Assembly (NCBI GenBank): GCA_011037195.1
Contig: JAAEAF010000374.1
Span: forward strand, 124,001-188,000
Direction: 5' to 3'
Source of the DNA: Triatoma infestans
Taxonomy: Eukaryota > Arthropoda > Insecta > Hemiptera > Reduviidae
Length of the DNA stretch: 64,000 bases
This document shows, in pieces, positions 1-12,129 of this stretch. The position numbers and the translations under genes were made by a program. The notes under the pieces were generated by a model, which ran no database searches, was not told the DNA's origin, and saw only the letters and a program-made list of their open reading frames with translations. Numbering within the stretch: position 1 is the stretch's first letter; every line of letters begins with the position of its first letter.

Positions 1-2215
1 GATGGAACATTCTTTTTTAAGAAAAATAAAAATAATTATTAGTTACGTAATTGAATTTTTTCTGCCTATAAAAAGAAAAAAAAACATGATAAAGGTGGGG
101 CTAATTATAATAAATATAAGAAAATTTTCTTGTCAGAAAAATTAATAAAAAAAAACATAAAAATGCAATGAATTGTTTGGGGCAGGGTTTTTTTTTTTTT
201 TTTTTAGCAGAACAGAAAATAAATTGTAATAACCCTTCCCATAATAATAAATTATTACTTTAACAAAAAAATACACTAACAAAAATATATTGTGTAATAT
301 AATAACATTATTATTATTATTATTATTATTATTTAATAATAATTACAATTAATTAAAGACAAAAAAATGTATTTGTAATATAATAAATAATTTGGTACTA
401 ATACTGCCGTGTAATGTAATGGAAGTTGATATAAATAAATAAATATATATATATATATATAAATACAAAAATATATATAAAAATAAAAAAAAACAAAAAA
501 TGTTAAAAATAAACAACTCTTATGTATGTGGATGGTATTTAAATGTGAACAATAAAAAGTTTAGTTATTACTTGTCCAAAAAAACAATATCAGAAACTTT
601 ATTTGCTCTTATTTTTTCATTCATTCATTCATTCATTTATTTTTTTTTAATTATTACTTTTTTTTCAAGACCTTGATTCCTTGAAAAAGTTTTTTTCACA
701 TTTGAATTGAAACATTAGCAATTAACGCTCCTTATAAGTTTAATAATAAATAAGCTCTACCTTTTTTCATTGCCAGCATCGCACAACAATATGCAATTTT
801 TTTCTTATAAAAGTATTTTCCTTAAAAAAGGTATTCACTATTCTAATTATTATTATTATTATTATTAACATTTTAAAACACGCTTGCATGTTATTTTATA
901 ATTTCTGAATTTTTTTTTCATTTATTTTTATTTGTCAGAAAGCATGGCTGTTCAAAAAAAAAAAACTCAAAAAATCGAATAAACATTAATTTAATAAATA
1001 TTTTTTTTATTTTTTTTTTTTTAAAAAAAGCTCATTTCACCCCAATTTTAAGTTCCCCCCCAAAAAAGAGCTCACTTATTTTATTTGTGCTGATGCATGG
1101 TTTTGAACGAATTTTATTTATATATTTTGATTTTTTTTTTTTTTAATAATTTTATATTTTGGTAAGCATATGTTTTCTTTATCTATTTTTTTTTTATTAT
1201 TATTAAGCAAATTTCTTTCTGCTGTCTCAGAATTAAAAAAAAAAAAAAATTAATTAGTTATTAGTTTTTTTTTAGTATTGACGAGATTAATGTTGCACTT
1301 TTTACACACTTGAGTTCAGGTTTGCCCAGAGAAGAGAGATTGTGGCAGATGAACGATGAAAAGTTCTTAAAAAGAAAAAAAATTTGTTCTTGAATTAAAT
1401 CATTATATTTTTTTTCTGCAACAGTTAATTAAAAAAAAAAAATTATAGACTTTTGGTTAATTAAGGATTGATGTTTGCAAATAACTAGTTTCATTTAAAT
1501 TATAAATTAAACCGCAACCTAAATTAACCTATATGCCTTAGATTAAAAATGGAAAAAGGATTTAATTTGATTAAAAAAATATGGTTTATTTTTTTATTAA
1601 GAAAATTGATTGTTGATTTCATTTTATTTGAAACAAAAAAATAATTACTTGATTAATAACTACACTATTATTTTATTGACTTAAGTTTCGTTTATTCTTA
1701 CATAAAATTTTAAAATCTTAAAATAAATGTTTAATTTTTAAAGTACTAACACTTTTTACGATAATATTAATAAATACATAATATGTAAGTGAATTAATAA
1801 TGCAAGCCTTAAAAATTTACTCTAATTGAAAGGTGCAACAAACAACGTATCGATTAATTTTTCAATTTAACAATCGATTAATCTTGTAGATTAAAAAAAA
1901 CTTTTTTTTTACTTTCAGTAAAATAATTGGCATATTATTAGACATACTGTTGCAGAAAATAGTAGAAATTACATATCTTAGTTTCAAAATACAGCATGTT
2001 TACATTTATTTATTTATTTTTTGAAATTTTTAAATACATTTCATTTTTTTCCATAGTATTTAGCGTATATTATTTATTTATTTATTCAAAAGTAAAATTT
2101 CATTCGTCAAATTCAGTTTTTGCATGATTCACTTTTAATTTATTTTATTTCAGTTTTTAAAAAATAAATAAACAATTATAGAAATATATAATTTGTTTGT
2201 TGTTGTTTTTTTCAG
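1..2215. other. AT-rich intronic sequence upstream of first visible collagen exon
   Basis: No exon or element was recognised. It holds homopolymer A and T runs and short microsatellites: (TTA)n near 300-330 and 848-866, (TA)n near 443-462, and (CATT)n near 618-638. It is probably part of a collagen intron because the next exon begins in phase 0 with an acceptor site. Confidence 0.6.
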
Positions 2216-2242
2216 GGGCCTCCTGGACTTGACGGCATGAAA
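2216..2242 (+). CDS. collagen exon (27 nt)
   Basis: Encodes GPPGLDGMK, three Gly-X-Y triplets. The acceptor is tttttttcag and the donor gtaagt. It is the first exon seen in the window; no further Gly-X-Y exon was found between 1 and 2215. Confidence 0.88.
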
Positions 2243-5200
2243 GTAAGTTATAGATTTCTATTTTTTAGTGGAATGTTATTTGATGGTTCATTTTGGATAT
2301 GTTGCAGTAAGATAAGATTATTATTGGTTTTTGTCAATAAGATTTTGCGTAACCTTATTCACCCTATAAAACAATTAGAAACAATTTAGAACTAAACTAA
2401 AGGACCAAGTTCTTGTCATTCTTGCACGATAAATATATGGTCGTATTTTCTAATTGAAGATATATTTAGAACCGCCATTTTATAGAAAAGATCCTGAAGA
2501 ACTGTAATATTACTGAGTTAATAACTAGCATTTCCAATTATCAGCGCTTTGACGAAACCTTAACGTTATCCGAAGCGTGGCTGAGCAGAATAACATGTTC
2601 AAATGCAATAGCATATTTTCGTTTTTGAATTAAGGGATAAAATCCCACATGTATATGTAGCTACACACCCACAGATCCTTTCGCTAATAACTTTTTTTTA
2701 TCCTATTCCTCAAAATTCCGATAATTTCTTCATATTTGTAAATAACTACCAAAAAATTTACTGCAATATTTCCAACTAATTGTTTATAGCTTCCATTAAT
2801 CACTGTTTACATAATGTTTGCTACCTAATAGTGCTTTCTTATTCTAGGGTGGTCAAGGTGAACCTGGGGCAAAAGGAGAACGCGGTGATCCAGGCCTACC
2901 TGTATGTTTCCAATTGATACCTTAAATCCTTTTTACTAATTAATTAACTTCTCAAAAAAAAAAATGCTTGCTTATTTCAATAACACTATTAATAATAACG
3001 TTTAATCAAGCATGAAAATTAGGCTTTTTTTTTTTAATTATCGCTTTTTTAAATACTATTTTCTCTCTTTTTAGGGTACTGATGGAATCCCAGGCTCCGA
3101 GGTAGAACCTTCTAACATCATTAACAATCCAATCAGTAATATTAATTGTCCTTACTAAAATAATTAACATATTGTTTAAAAAAAAAATTATTATTGTTAA
3201 TAAAGAAATCATAAAAATCCTTTTTTTAATCCCCAATAAATAACATGTCATCCCACTTGCATGGTATTAATATTTCTTTTAAAAAAACAAATAATGAAAG
3301 CTTCAAAAATGCTCGATGGTTCAATTTCTATTCACCATCCTTTCTTTTTTTTTTCTCTCTTTTGTTCCTTTTTGAATTTTGCTTTCTTGATGATTGTACA
3401 TAGATAAAGGAAAGTGCGGATTTTTTTTCCTTTTTCTTTTTTTTTAATGCACAGGCATGTATTCATTCACATAAGGCTTCTTTTACAGGGTCCTAAAGGG
3501 GATAGGGGTCAAAAAGGTGAACCAGTAAGTAATTTTGTAACTTATACTTTCTCTAAAATCAATTAAAAAAAAAAATTTATATGCTCTTAAGGTTATGGCA
3601 GTTTCAGTTTTAGAGTTTGTATTATAAACGTCAGCAAACTAAATCATCTATCACCTAATTTGATTAAAATTTTTATAGTTTTCATTAAATTATTTATTTA
3701 TATAAATATTACCTTCCCAGTTACGTATCACATAAAACTGAAAATATATCTATATACATGCGAATTGTTTGCAAAACAAGTCGGACTTCTGAGTCTTACT
3801 TCTGAATTTAAATAAACCTCACCTAATATTTGCGCGCAAGATAGAAAGCGTGTACGCCAGAAGTACACTAGATTAACAACTTTGAAGAAAGAAAATAATA
3901 GCTAAATATACTAGATTCCCTCGGAGACAATGAAAACAAAAACATAGATCTGCTAAGAAGCAGTATGAGAAGAAATTTCTCTTGAGAGCCTGCTTCTTTT
4001 GTGGTCGACCGATTTCGGGTTAGCGCCCTTCAGGGTGTCGTGATTAAACATGTATCGCAGAATCAGTTTATACATTAAGTTAACTGTCTGCAATGGCATA
4101 TTGTGTTAATCAAGACATATTAAATAAAGTTGGGTGAATGTTCTAGCAAATTAAACTACTTTTAAGTATTTGATCTGCAAATACTTCCGTCTTTCTAGTA
4201 AAAAAATTCTTCCAGAATTATTTAAGTGAACTATCCAATTTTGGGTAAAGTTTAGATAGAATTTAAAACAGATTACTGTTTTTAATATTTTGATTTGGTG
4301 AGTATAGTTTTCTGGTTTTAATGACAAAAAAATGCTCAAATGCTAAATCATAACCGAGATTCAATAAGCACGTAGTTTTGCTGCCTGACCTTTTTTTTAA
4401 TTGTTCATTCTTGTTCATACGATAATTTATGTATTTCTTATAATTTGGTCTTGCTGAAACAATCTGCAATTACTTTTTTTATTTCAGGGCCCTATTGGTA
4501 AACGAGGAAGGAAAGGTGATAGAGGTGATAAGGGTGACCAAGGAGTTCCAGGACTGGATGCTCCTTGCCCTATAGGCCCTGACGGATTACCGTTACCTGG
4601 ATGTGGATGGAGACCGCCTAAGGTAAATAAACTACAATTTTCTACATTAAATATATGTTGTAAATATTAAAATTAAATTTTCCATATAATACTTAATGTT
4701 TTGTGAATAATAAAAAAAAAAAAACACGGGGAAAAAAAACTGATCACAAACATTTCTCACACAGTCTAACGTTATTTCTAACAAAATAAGTATTGCTTTT
4801 CATTACCCTGAGCACAATTTTAGGTTTATATGTACTTCAAATCTGGATAATTTCTTAATTTTATTTTCGAATCATGGTGATACAAAGGTTCGAACACAAT
4901 CAGTGCTAAAGATTTAGTTCACCTTTAAAAGACCTATTTTTTAAATGTTTCAATTTTTTGGGGAGTTTGATTACTAAATAACGTTTTTCGTTTGTAGCCC
5001 TTAATTTCATTCTCCTTTCTTAACCACTTACATCGTTTGCGCAATGCCAAGGTTCAATCTTTAGCAACTTTATTTCTTTAATAATCCTCGCTAATTGCCT
5101 GAATTCTGATTCCTACCAATATGGTTTTGTTTTTTTTTTCATGCCAATCTCCATGAATTTGCATTAAGCTTTCATTTAAAACATTCACATTATTCTGGAG

Positions 5201-6666
5201 ATTTATTTCATGGCTCTTTAAATTATCTTGTTTTACTTTTTAATCCAACGCCCTCATCATTGGCCTTTTCAGCCATTCACGTCTTGTAACCCAGTATATT
5301 ATGGGCAAAGTTACTCGCCTTCATACTGTTTGTACAAGTACCCCTTGGTTAGCGCTTAATAAGCAGCATATAGTCCACAGCCCAGACTAGATCTTTGTGT
5401 TACAGGCGATAAAATGGATTAATTTTTACTTAGCGAAGTCAAAGAATTGGCATTTAATTGTCTACTGGATTTATTTTCTGTATTTATTTAATATTACAGC
5501 AATTAATTAAAATTGCTGTTTATTACAGAAATTAATATTGCAGCTTTTTATTTCTTCGCCAAGTAATATGTTATAACATAAAGAACCTAGATAATGTCTT
5601 TGAACTCTTTGCTGTTGCGAACTCCGTAAATTTTATATCATAAGTGCACACATTATTGCATATATAAGCTTTTGACAATAAGCTGCAATCAAAAATACCC
5701 AGACCTTCTTATTCAAAACCTTCCAGTTATGTCCACAGTTAATTCCTATAAAATGTTTTGATGAAGCCTTTAAACAAAAATTGAGATGCTTCTCATATCT
5801 TTTCCTTTTCTATCATATAACTCATTGCAAATAATATAAGATCTTAGGTACTTCTTTCGGAACACCGATTAGAAGAAGAACTCCAAAGAAATACAGATTC
5901 TTAATCACATATATAATACTGTATTCCTACAGTACCCAAATTCAATAGAATACTTACTTATCTGATTATAGAAAAATCTCGATCTGCCTTAAACTTGAGA
6001 ATTTCTGTTATTATTTTTTATGCTAAAAATAAATCATTATCCAGGTTTGAAGAACGCTTCCACTGTTTTTGCATTTTTAATGAACTTCAAATACTCAAAA
6101 GAGCTTTTTTATTTTGATTTAACTTATATCCACTCTTAGTACTAATATGAAAAACCTGGGCTAATTTCATTATTGGTAGTTTTAAGGACATCATCGTAGT
6201 TGTTAACCTTACTTGAAGGAAACAGCTGATATTTTCAGATTTCTGAAGTAGATAATTTTAATCAAATTATAGATTTCCAAATCACTACTACTAAATTTTC
6301 ACATTATTTTTCACTCTCACTAGAATATAATTAAATTAGAATAAAAATCACAAAAATTAACTAGGATTTTTAACCTAGCAACCCCCCTCCCTTATCACGG
6401 TGAAACTTTGGTGTTATTTATAATAATTTTATGTTTTGCTTGTTTTTGTGTTGGTGATTCGTGACTAACCTCTTTGCTTATTTTTTGTGTTTTTTTTTTT
6501 TTGCGATAATTGCATGATTTAGGAATTACTGGAAGTGCATACCACACCGTCTACACCTGCACCTCCACCAGATGATCCAATCGACGAAGGTGATTACGAG
6601 GACGATGGTGATGATGATTATGAAGAATATGCTGATCCACAGAATAATGGATATCGCAGGAAATAA
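2216..6666 (+). CDS. MACIT-type (XIII/XXIII/XXV-like) collagen, 3' part of gene, six exons
   Basis: C-terminal part of a transmembrane, membrane-associated collagen that would form a pericellular triple helix. The exons are 2216-2242, 2848-2901, 3075-3101, 3489-3524, 4488-4622 and 6523-6666. All junctions are AG/GT, all are phase 0, and the pure Gly-X-Y exons are 27, 54, 27 and 36 nt, multiples of 9 as is usual for collagen. The fifth exon ends the helix and carries [18 protein letters not shown], which closely matches the C-terminal non-collagenous motif of vertebrate collagens XIII, XXIII and XXV. The two cysteines there are expected to form disulfides. The last exon adds a Pro/Thr linker and an acidic Asp/Glu/Tyr tail ending in YRRK and TAA at 6664-6666. 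Drosophila CG42342-type collagens are the likely relatives. The signal anchor and most of the helix lie upstream of the window. The family call is from recalled motif similarity; exon structure is read directly. Confidence 0.88.
2848..2901 (+). CDS. collagen exon (54 nt)
   Basis: Encodes six Gly-X-Y triplets, [18 protein letters not shown], rich in charged X/Y residues. The acceptor is attctag and the donor gtatgt. The 54-nt length is the classical collagen exon size. Confidence 0.92.
3075..3101 (+). CDS. collagen exon (27 nt)
   Basis: Encodes GTDGIPGSE. The acceptor is ctttttag. The donor gtagaa is weak, so this small exon may be spliced inefficiently or alternatively. Skipping it would keep frame and Gly-X-Y phase. 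Confidence 0.8.
3489..3524 (+). CDS. collagen exon (36 nt)
   Basis: Encodes [12 protein letters not shown], four triplets with KGD and KGE charge pairs that usually stabilise the helix. The acceptor is ttttacag and the donor gtaagt. Confidence 0.9.
3980..4115 (+). repeat. degenerate half of foldback-family repeat in collagen intron
   Basis: The stretch reading agcctgcttc...gtggtcgaccgatttcggg resembles the left arm of the hairpin element at 46114, with mutations. It lies between collagen exons four and five; no intact second arm was found. Confidence 0.5.
4488..4622 (+). CDS. collagen exon with end of helix and C-terminal NC motif (135 nt)
   Basis: The exon has 45 codons. It opens with eight Gly-X-Y triplets rich in Lys, Arg and Asp ([15 protein letters not shown]), then leaves the repeat at [15 protein letters not shown], followed by GWRPPK. 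The two Cys, 12 residues apart, sit where the conserved C-terminal cysteines of MACIT collagens lie. In vertebrates the protein ends a few residues after the second Cys; here it is extended by a further exon. The acceptor is atttcag and the donor gtaaat. Confidence 0.93.
4623..6522. other. last collagen intron (1.9 kb)
   Basis: Bounded by gtaaat and gatttag. It is AT-rich unique-looking sequence with no recognised element, and much longer than the other introns seen here. Confidence 0.6.
6523..6666 (+). CDS. collagen last coding exon, acidic Tyr-containing tail
   Basis: Encodes 47 residues plus TAA. A Thr/Pro-rich stretch ([10 protein letters not shown]) leads into an acidic run with four tyrosines set among Asp and Glu (around [14 protein letters not shown]) and ends NNGYRRK. 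Acidic residues flanking Tyr are the usual context for tyrosine O-sulfation, which is an inference here. The acceptor gatttag follows a T-rich tract, and frame continues in phase 0 from 4622. Confidence 0.85.
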   Translation, partial: ELLEVHTTPSTPAPPPDDPIDEGDYEDDGDDDYEEYADPQNNGYRRK

Positions 6667-7510
6667 TTTCACTGAGGTGTACAATCAAATAATCTGTACA
6701 ATTTTAGTTATTTATTTATGGTTATTTGCAAGCTTGAATTTAAATACTGCCCTATATTTAAACTATTATTGCACAACGATGATAACAAGGTAACTGTTAT
6801 GTTTTGTTAGATGACATATGTTTTGTGCAGAATGAACGCCAATTCTAAAAGACGTAATTATTAGTTGTAGATTTTTATTTGAAGAGTTTGCTGATAGCAG
6901 CGAACCTAATGTTCACTTTGTCACAACGCTTGTCCTTAGCATATTGTTTGCTTTCACTTCTTCCTTAATTACTTACTCTTATCAAATTAGTTTTAGACAC
7001 AAAAGTTTTTAGTGGACATATAAAAATATACAAAACTAAAGAAAGAATATAGTTTATTTGGGAAATGTATCAAAAAAAATGAAACATTTTCTTGTTCTAA
7101 ATCGAAACAAAGACGTACTCAGTGCATTTGTACTTTAACTTACTGTTGTATTAAAATTTATTGATTTAATGGTAGCAGGTTGTAGGGGGTTTGTTTAATG
7201 AGAACACACACCTGAACTTAAAATTTATAATTTATCGAATTTACTAAGGAGAGGAGACTGTATAGAGGATAGAGTAACTGAGCGATGAATGATGATTATT
7301 AGCAAGCGTGAAGAAAGTAGAATGATGGAGTGTTGGTGTCGTGAGTCTCTCCAGAGTGATGTGATTAATTGGAACTCATGCTTGTTCTAACGGTGGTGAG
7401 CTAGTGTGGACTAGCTTGATGCAAGCTGATTGCTAAGCCTCTCAAATGGACGATTTTATGCAATTTCTCATGCCACCATAGACAGGTGAGAGATTGGCAT
7501 CAGTACATTG
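6667..7510 (+). other. collagen 3' UTR / downstream flank
   Basis: Follows the stop codon directly. No canonical AATAAA with a clear downstream element could be picked, so the transcript end is unknown. It includes the 105-bp segment that recurs at 10641. Confidence 0.45.
6748..6852 (+). repeat. 105-bp segment duplicated at 10641-10750 (copy 1)
   Basis: Runs from tgccctatatttaaactatt to aattctaaaaga. The second copy differs by a few substitutions and a small indel near its middle. This copy starts 82 bp after the collagen stop, probably in the 3' UTR. Confidence 0.9.
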
Positions 7511-7829
7511 TTGTGGGCGTGATAGAGGTGTAATGCATAGTTGACGTGCGCTTGAAGGCTAGTCGAGGCACCTTAATGCGGTTGCTAATGACACCACTGA
7601 GCTCACCTTTTGTATTCTTGTGGGCGTGATAGAGGTGTAATGCATAGTTGAGTGCGCTTGAAGGCTAGTCGAGGCACCTTAATGCGGTTGCTAATGACAC
7701 CACTGAGCTCACCTTTTGTATTCTTGTGGGCGTGATAGAGGTGTAATGCATAGTTGAGTGCGCTTGAAGGCTAGTCGAGGCACCTTAATGCGGTTGCTAA
7801 TGACACCACTGAGCTCACCTATTGTGTTG
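7511..7829 (+). repeat. tandem repeat, three units of about 107 bp
   Basis: Units start at 7511, 7618 and 7724, each opening ttgtgggcgtgatagaggtg and closing near accactgagctcacct. The units are nearly identical; the first has one extra base (gacgtgcg versus gagtgcg). GC content is clearly higher than in the flanks. No open frame is shared across units. Confidence 0.93.
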
Positions 7830-7949
7830 TGAATATGTTGCTCATTGGCTCCATTATATGTTCCTACTAGACTCAAATTTCAGTTTTGTGGGGAAATACA
7901 TGAAGTTTACTGAAAACAAAGTTTTTACATAACTGTCGATAAGATAATT

Positions 7950-8654
7950 AAAAAAATTAAGCTTGGTCAGAAATTTCTATACTAGGCTATTAGATCGTAG
8001 AATTGAATAATCAACTAAGATAGCACTTTAGAGAAAAAATAACCCACCCTACCCCTAAAAGTCTAATTAAATGAATTAAGCCGGAAAAATGTTTCAAATA
8101 AAAGTTGTAGCTCTTGATATGTGTAGTTTACCTTTTTAGTTTAAAGAAAATCAATGGAGACGTTTTAGAGATAATAGCAGAAAAATGAAAAATACTTTTC
8201 AGTAAAAACGCACTTCTGGTCATTCGATTTTCTTCAAACTCGGAATTTTCACAACATATTTAATTCTAATTAATATTATTTAGATGATAGAATTGTACAA
8301 TAAACTGAAGCAGCACATTAGAGGAAATCCTAACCCCACCACTGCCCCAAAGTACCCTTAAATGAAGTTTTCCGGAGAAATGTGTCAACTAAAAGTATAT
8401 ACCAAGATTAAAAAAAATCGTTGAAGCTATTTTCGAAAAAATGGCAAAAAAAAAAAAAGCGAAAAATCTATTCATTGTAAAAATGTTATTTCCGGTTGAA
8501 GGATCCCATGGTGATACCTAAACGGAATATCAAATTTAAACTTTCTGCGATATTTCTTACTGTTCACATATACACAGACCATTAGGAAACTTGATATCGC
8601 AAATTTGACACGATTACAGTACTTCCTCTTACTAGGAGTAAGAGAAAGTAAAAA
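7950..8654 (+). repeat. HINE-like element, 5'-truncated copy
   Basis: Contains parts of the internal units (aataaaagttgtag, cacttctggtc) and a complete 3' end: aatttgacacgattacag, then the hairpin ctcttactaggagtaagag at 8626-8644 and aaagtaaaa. The 5' boundary is uncertain. Confidence 0.75.
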
Positions 8655-10640
8655 TTATAGAAATAGAATATTGCATGGTTCATATATTATTATCAGAAAT
8701 TTAGATAAATAGAAGAATCGATTGAAATCAATTATTGTTATACTGCCTCTCAATTAGGGTAGGGGTAAATAACAGAATGTTCCTTCATATAAATTCATAC
8801 CTTTTTAAGTTTATATATAATTTCTAAGTAATTCTGTTGTCTGTTTAGTTTCAGAAATTCACAGTGGAACACAACTAAATGCTGAGAACAAACAAAAAAA
8901 AAAGTAGAAAAACTAAAATGTCTTCATCAAGTTCTGTTGGACAAAAATTTAAGTGAAAGTGATGTGTTTAATTAATTTTGTTTTTGAATATTATTTGATA
9001 ACTTGTTATTAAAAATAACATTCCCGTAAATTATACGGTATACCATAAAAATTGAAAACAAATATAGAAATGATGCCATTTTTATGGGACATTAATTAAT
9101 TATTTTAATTATTAATTTTCTGTCTTTATTGAAACCAAAAATTATTATTATTTTTTTTCCTTTAGTTTTTTAAGTGGATTACATTTTTTTATATATATTA
9201 AAATTTTAGTTTATAAGGTTTTTTTATTTTTCATAAAAACTAATTAAAATACAACATTAATTCGGTATAGCTTTAAATGATAACATTATATTATTTAAAA
9301 TAAATAAATTTGAATAATAAAACAAAAACAAAAAAAATAGATATTTTGAATAACAAAGATTACAATCGATATTATAAGTCTGATCGATTATGAATGTTTG
9401 AGAATGTTCGTGAAGATTTTTTTTTTTATTATGTTTATATTTAATTTATAACAAATTATTAAGTAATGTGTAAAAAAAAAATAATATTTTCAATGTTTAT
9501 AAACTTTAATAAATTATGTAAATAATAATAATATAGTACCATTTTCAATTAAGTAATAAAATATCGATATATTTATATAAATATTTATGTAAACTGTACC
9601 AAAATGTATGGATATATTATCCTTTTATATAAAAATACATAAAATTATGTAATATAATATTTTGTCAGTCTGTCATTATTACCAATTGTTTAATTAGTTT
9701 AAACTATGTAGTTTGTTCACTGTAAATATTTGATATAAATTTATAATTACTATTTTTGATTAAGGGATCAATTTTATTTTAAGTATTTAATGTAAAATTA
9801 AGGCTATTTTTTTTATCATTGTCAAGTTTTAGAAATATAAGTGCCTGAATTGTTTGTAGTAAATTATTAAAACAAAAGTACTCCTCTATTTACAAACATT
9901 TGCTAATTTTAGATGTTGGTAGCTAACAAAAAGTTATGAAAATTAGCCACTAGCTTTTTTTTTTTTTTTTGGTAGACTTACATATCCCTGAACGGTTTTA
10001 AAACAATTATAATTAACTTTTCATCCCGCAGTGGTTTGATTAATTGCATTTTCGAGCACACTTTCATCCCAGCAAATCCAAATGGAAGTTAACAAAAAAT
10101 GATATTCAATCTGGTAGAATATGTACCTCAGTTTTGATTCGTTGATTGTAATTTTGTGTTTTATAAGTTCATGTGTCTTAATTAATTAGATAAAGGTAAA
10201 TCATTCCACTAATCAGCTGTTTTTGAAATTCTACCACAAGTGTATCAACAACAAAAGTAGATTCCAAAAAAATTACGGAAACAAATGAATCAGATTATTA
10301 TTATGAAATTACGTAATACCCACATACCCGGTAAGATGAGGAACTGGCTACTCCTTCAGGGACTAGCAAATATTGGAGATTATCTCAACCTAACAAACGA
10401 ACACTACGCTGACACTTTCAATTTTCATTCACTATGCATAAGAGGTACATAAAACATTAGACAGTAACGCAGGGGTCCTTGATATTTGGTGAACTGCCAT
10501 TACTTAAGGTAACCTATCCCATATACGCACGCACTAGCTCACCTATGATTTCTTTAAAATAGCCACTCTTCCTTCAAATACCTAATATTTACGTTCTCAT
10601 AAATAAGTCACTATATTATATTTCACCTATTTATTCATTT
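8655..10640. other. AT-rich intergenic sequence
   Basis: No gene or element recognised. Long A/T runs and many short TAA-type repeats. Confidence 0.5.
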
Positions 10641-10750
10641 TGCCCTATATTTAAACTATTATTGCATAATGATGATAACAAGGTAACTGTTATGTTTTGT
10701 TAGATGACATATTAAGAGAGAGATGCAGAATGAACGCCAATTCTAAAAGA
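10641..10750 (+). repeat. 110-bp duplicate of the collagen 3' flank (copy 2)
   Basis: Same orientation as 6748-6852, about 3.9 kb further on. Similarity begins and ends abruptly (tgccctata to tctaaaaga). The main difference is about five extra bases where this copy reads attaagagagagatgc. Confidence 0.9.
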
Positions 10751-11787
10751 TATAAATGAATGAATACAACATGTTATAATAGAGGAGCACTAACGTATCC
10801 GCTTGTCCATTTTGCATTTCATAAACTTTTGTTAAATTTAACAATTCATCGAATTGCTTTAAAAATAATGTGTCTCATATGATTGCTCTTTAAATTTTAA
10901 CGAATATAACAATTTGAATAAACTGGTAAAACTAGGTATAGGTAGAGGTTATATGTAGGTTTTAATGAACAAACTATAAAACTTTTATTTGTATATTAAT
11001 GCAAGCTATTATTTAATAGTTAAGAATTATCATGTAGACATTATATCCATATCTGTATCAGAGGATGAAATATATAATTGAAAACGCTAGATAAAAATAA
11101 TTTGAGAATGCAAAATGTAGGTTATATTCTCGTAAGCACTTAGGAATGAGAATGATTAGATTCAATGTGTAAATTTGAATATTTAATGATTCACCGCTAC
11201 TTAAAAGAGAATTCTACCATTTTCTACTAAAATGTTGCAGTTTGGTAATAGTATGTGACTTTTTTTGGAATTAGTATCTTCATAATAACAAAATAAGATG
11301 CCTTATAAAATTCTCATAATAATTTATCAATGAATCGCAAACATTTGATTTTAAATGTTTACATAAATGTATATAGTAAATAACCTTTTTAAAAACAAGA
11401 TTACCAACTTATGTGTAAAAAAAAAAAATATCTCTAATTAATTAAACAGTTCTGTTGTCAAAAGTTAGATTAAACAAATAATGTTTATACCAGTTTTTTG
11501 TTTTATAGAAAATTAAGTATCGAATTTGTATTTATTTTTATAATTTAAAAAAAATAGTAATCTATAATTTCAATATAATGGTACAAACAAATTAATTAAA
11601 CATAGAAATTTATTTGTAAATTTGTATGTTGTTTTTATTTGAAATAAAATATTTTTTATGGAAATATATTTCTATTGCGTTATTTCTTTATTATTAACTA
11701 GATTTAGTTAGATGGAGGAATTGAAACGAAATGTCATTGCTTTAGAGAGGTAGAGAAATTAAAACAAATAAAAGCAAGGAATGGTGT

Positions 11788-11839
11788 CAGAGACAATGTC
11801 TCTGATGCTTTCCAGCTCTGCGGAACCAACCACCACAAT
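11788..11839 (+). mobile_element. 52-bp minimal foldback insertion with 15-bp TSD
   Basis: The insert opens cagagacaatgtctctgatg and closes aaccaaccaccacaat. It is flanked by exact copies of AGCAAGGAATGGTGT at 11773-11787 and 11840-11854. It matches only the outermost left bases and the right tail of the hairpin elements at 46114 and 63639; the hairpin interior is missing. Confidence 0.85.
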
Positions 11840-12129
11840 AGCAAGGAATGGTGTTTTGAATTGCTACATACCACCTTTTTCAGGTTAAAAACACAATCAC
11901 CGTGATTCCAATTCTTTGGAATATAACCCAATAAATGGGTTTTTTAAAAAAAATAATCTTTGCAATGGATAATATGGCAGCGAATTTCATAAATAATTAA
12001 TAATTTCATAATAATTATATATTAAATAAAAACAAAATAAACATCAAATTGGAGATAAATAGTGAAATTTATATAGAGGGTATCCCAGACTTATTGGTAT
12101 TTGACGCTCGCTGTAGATGTTTTTTTCTT

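Noticed and set aside
6572..6793. 73-codon forward frame starting in the last collagen exon
   Set aside because: It is the wrong frame of the acidic exon; the spliced phase-0 frame gives the expected tail and stop.
7511..7829. CRISPR-like array
   Set aside because: Whole 107-bp units repeat in tandem without variable spacers, in a eukaryotic setting.
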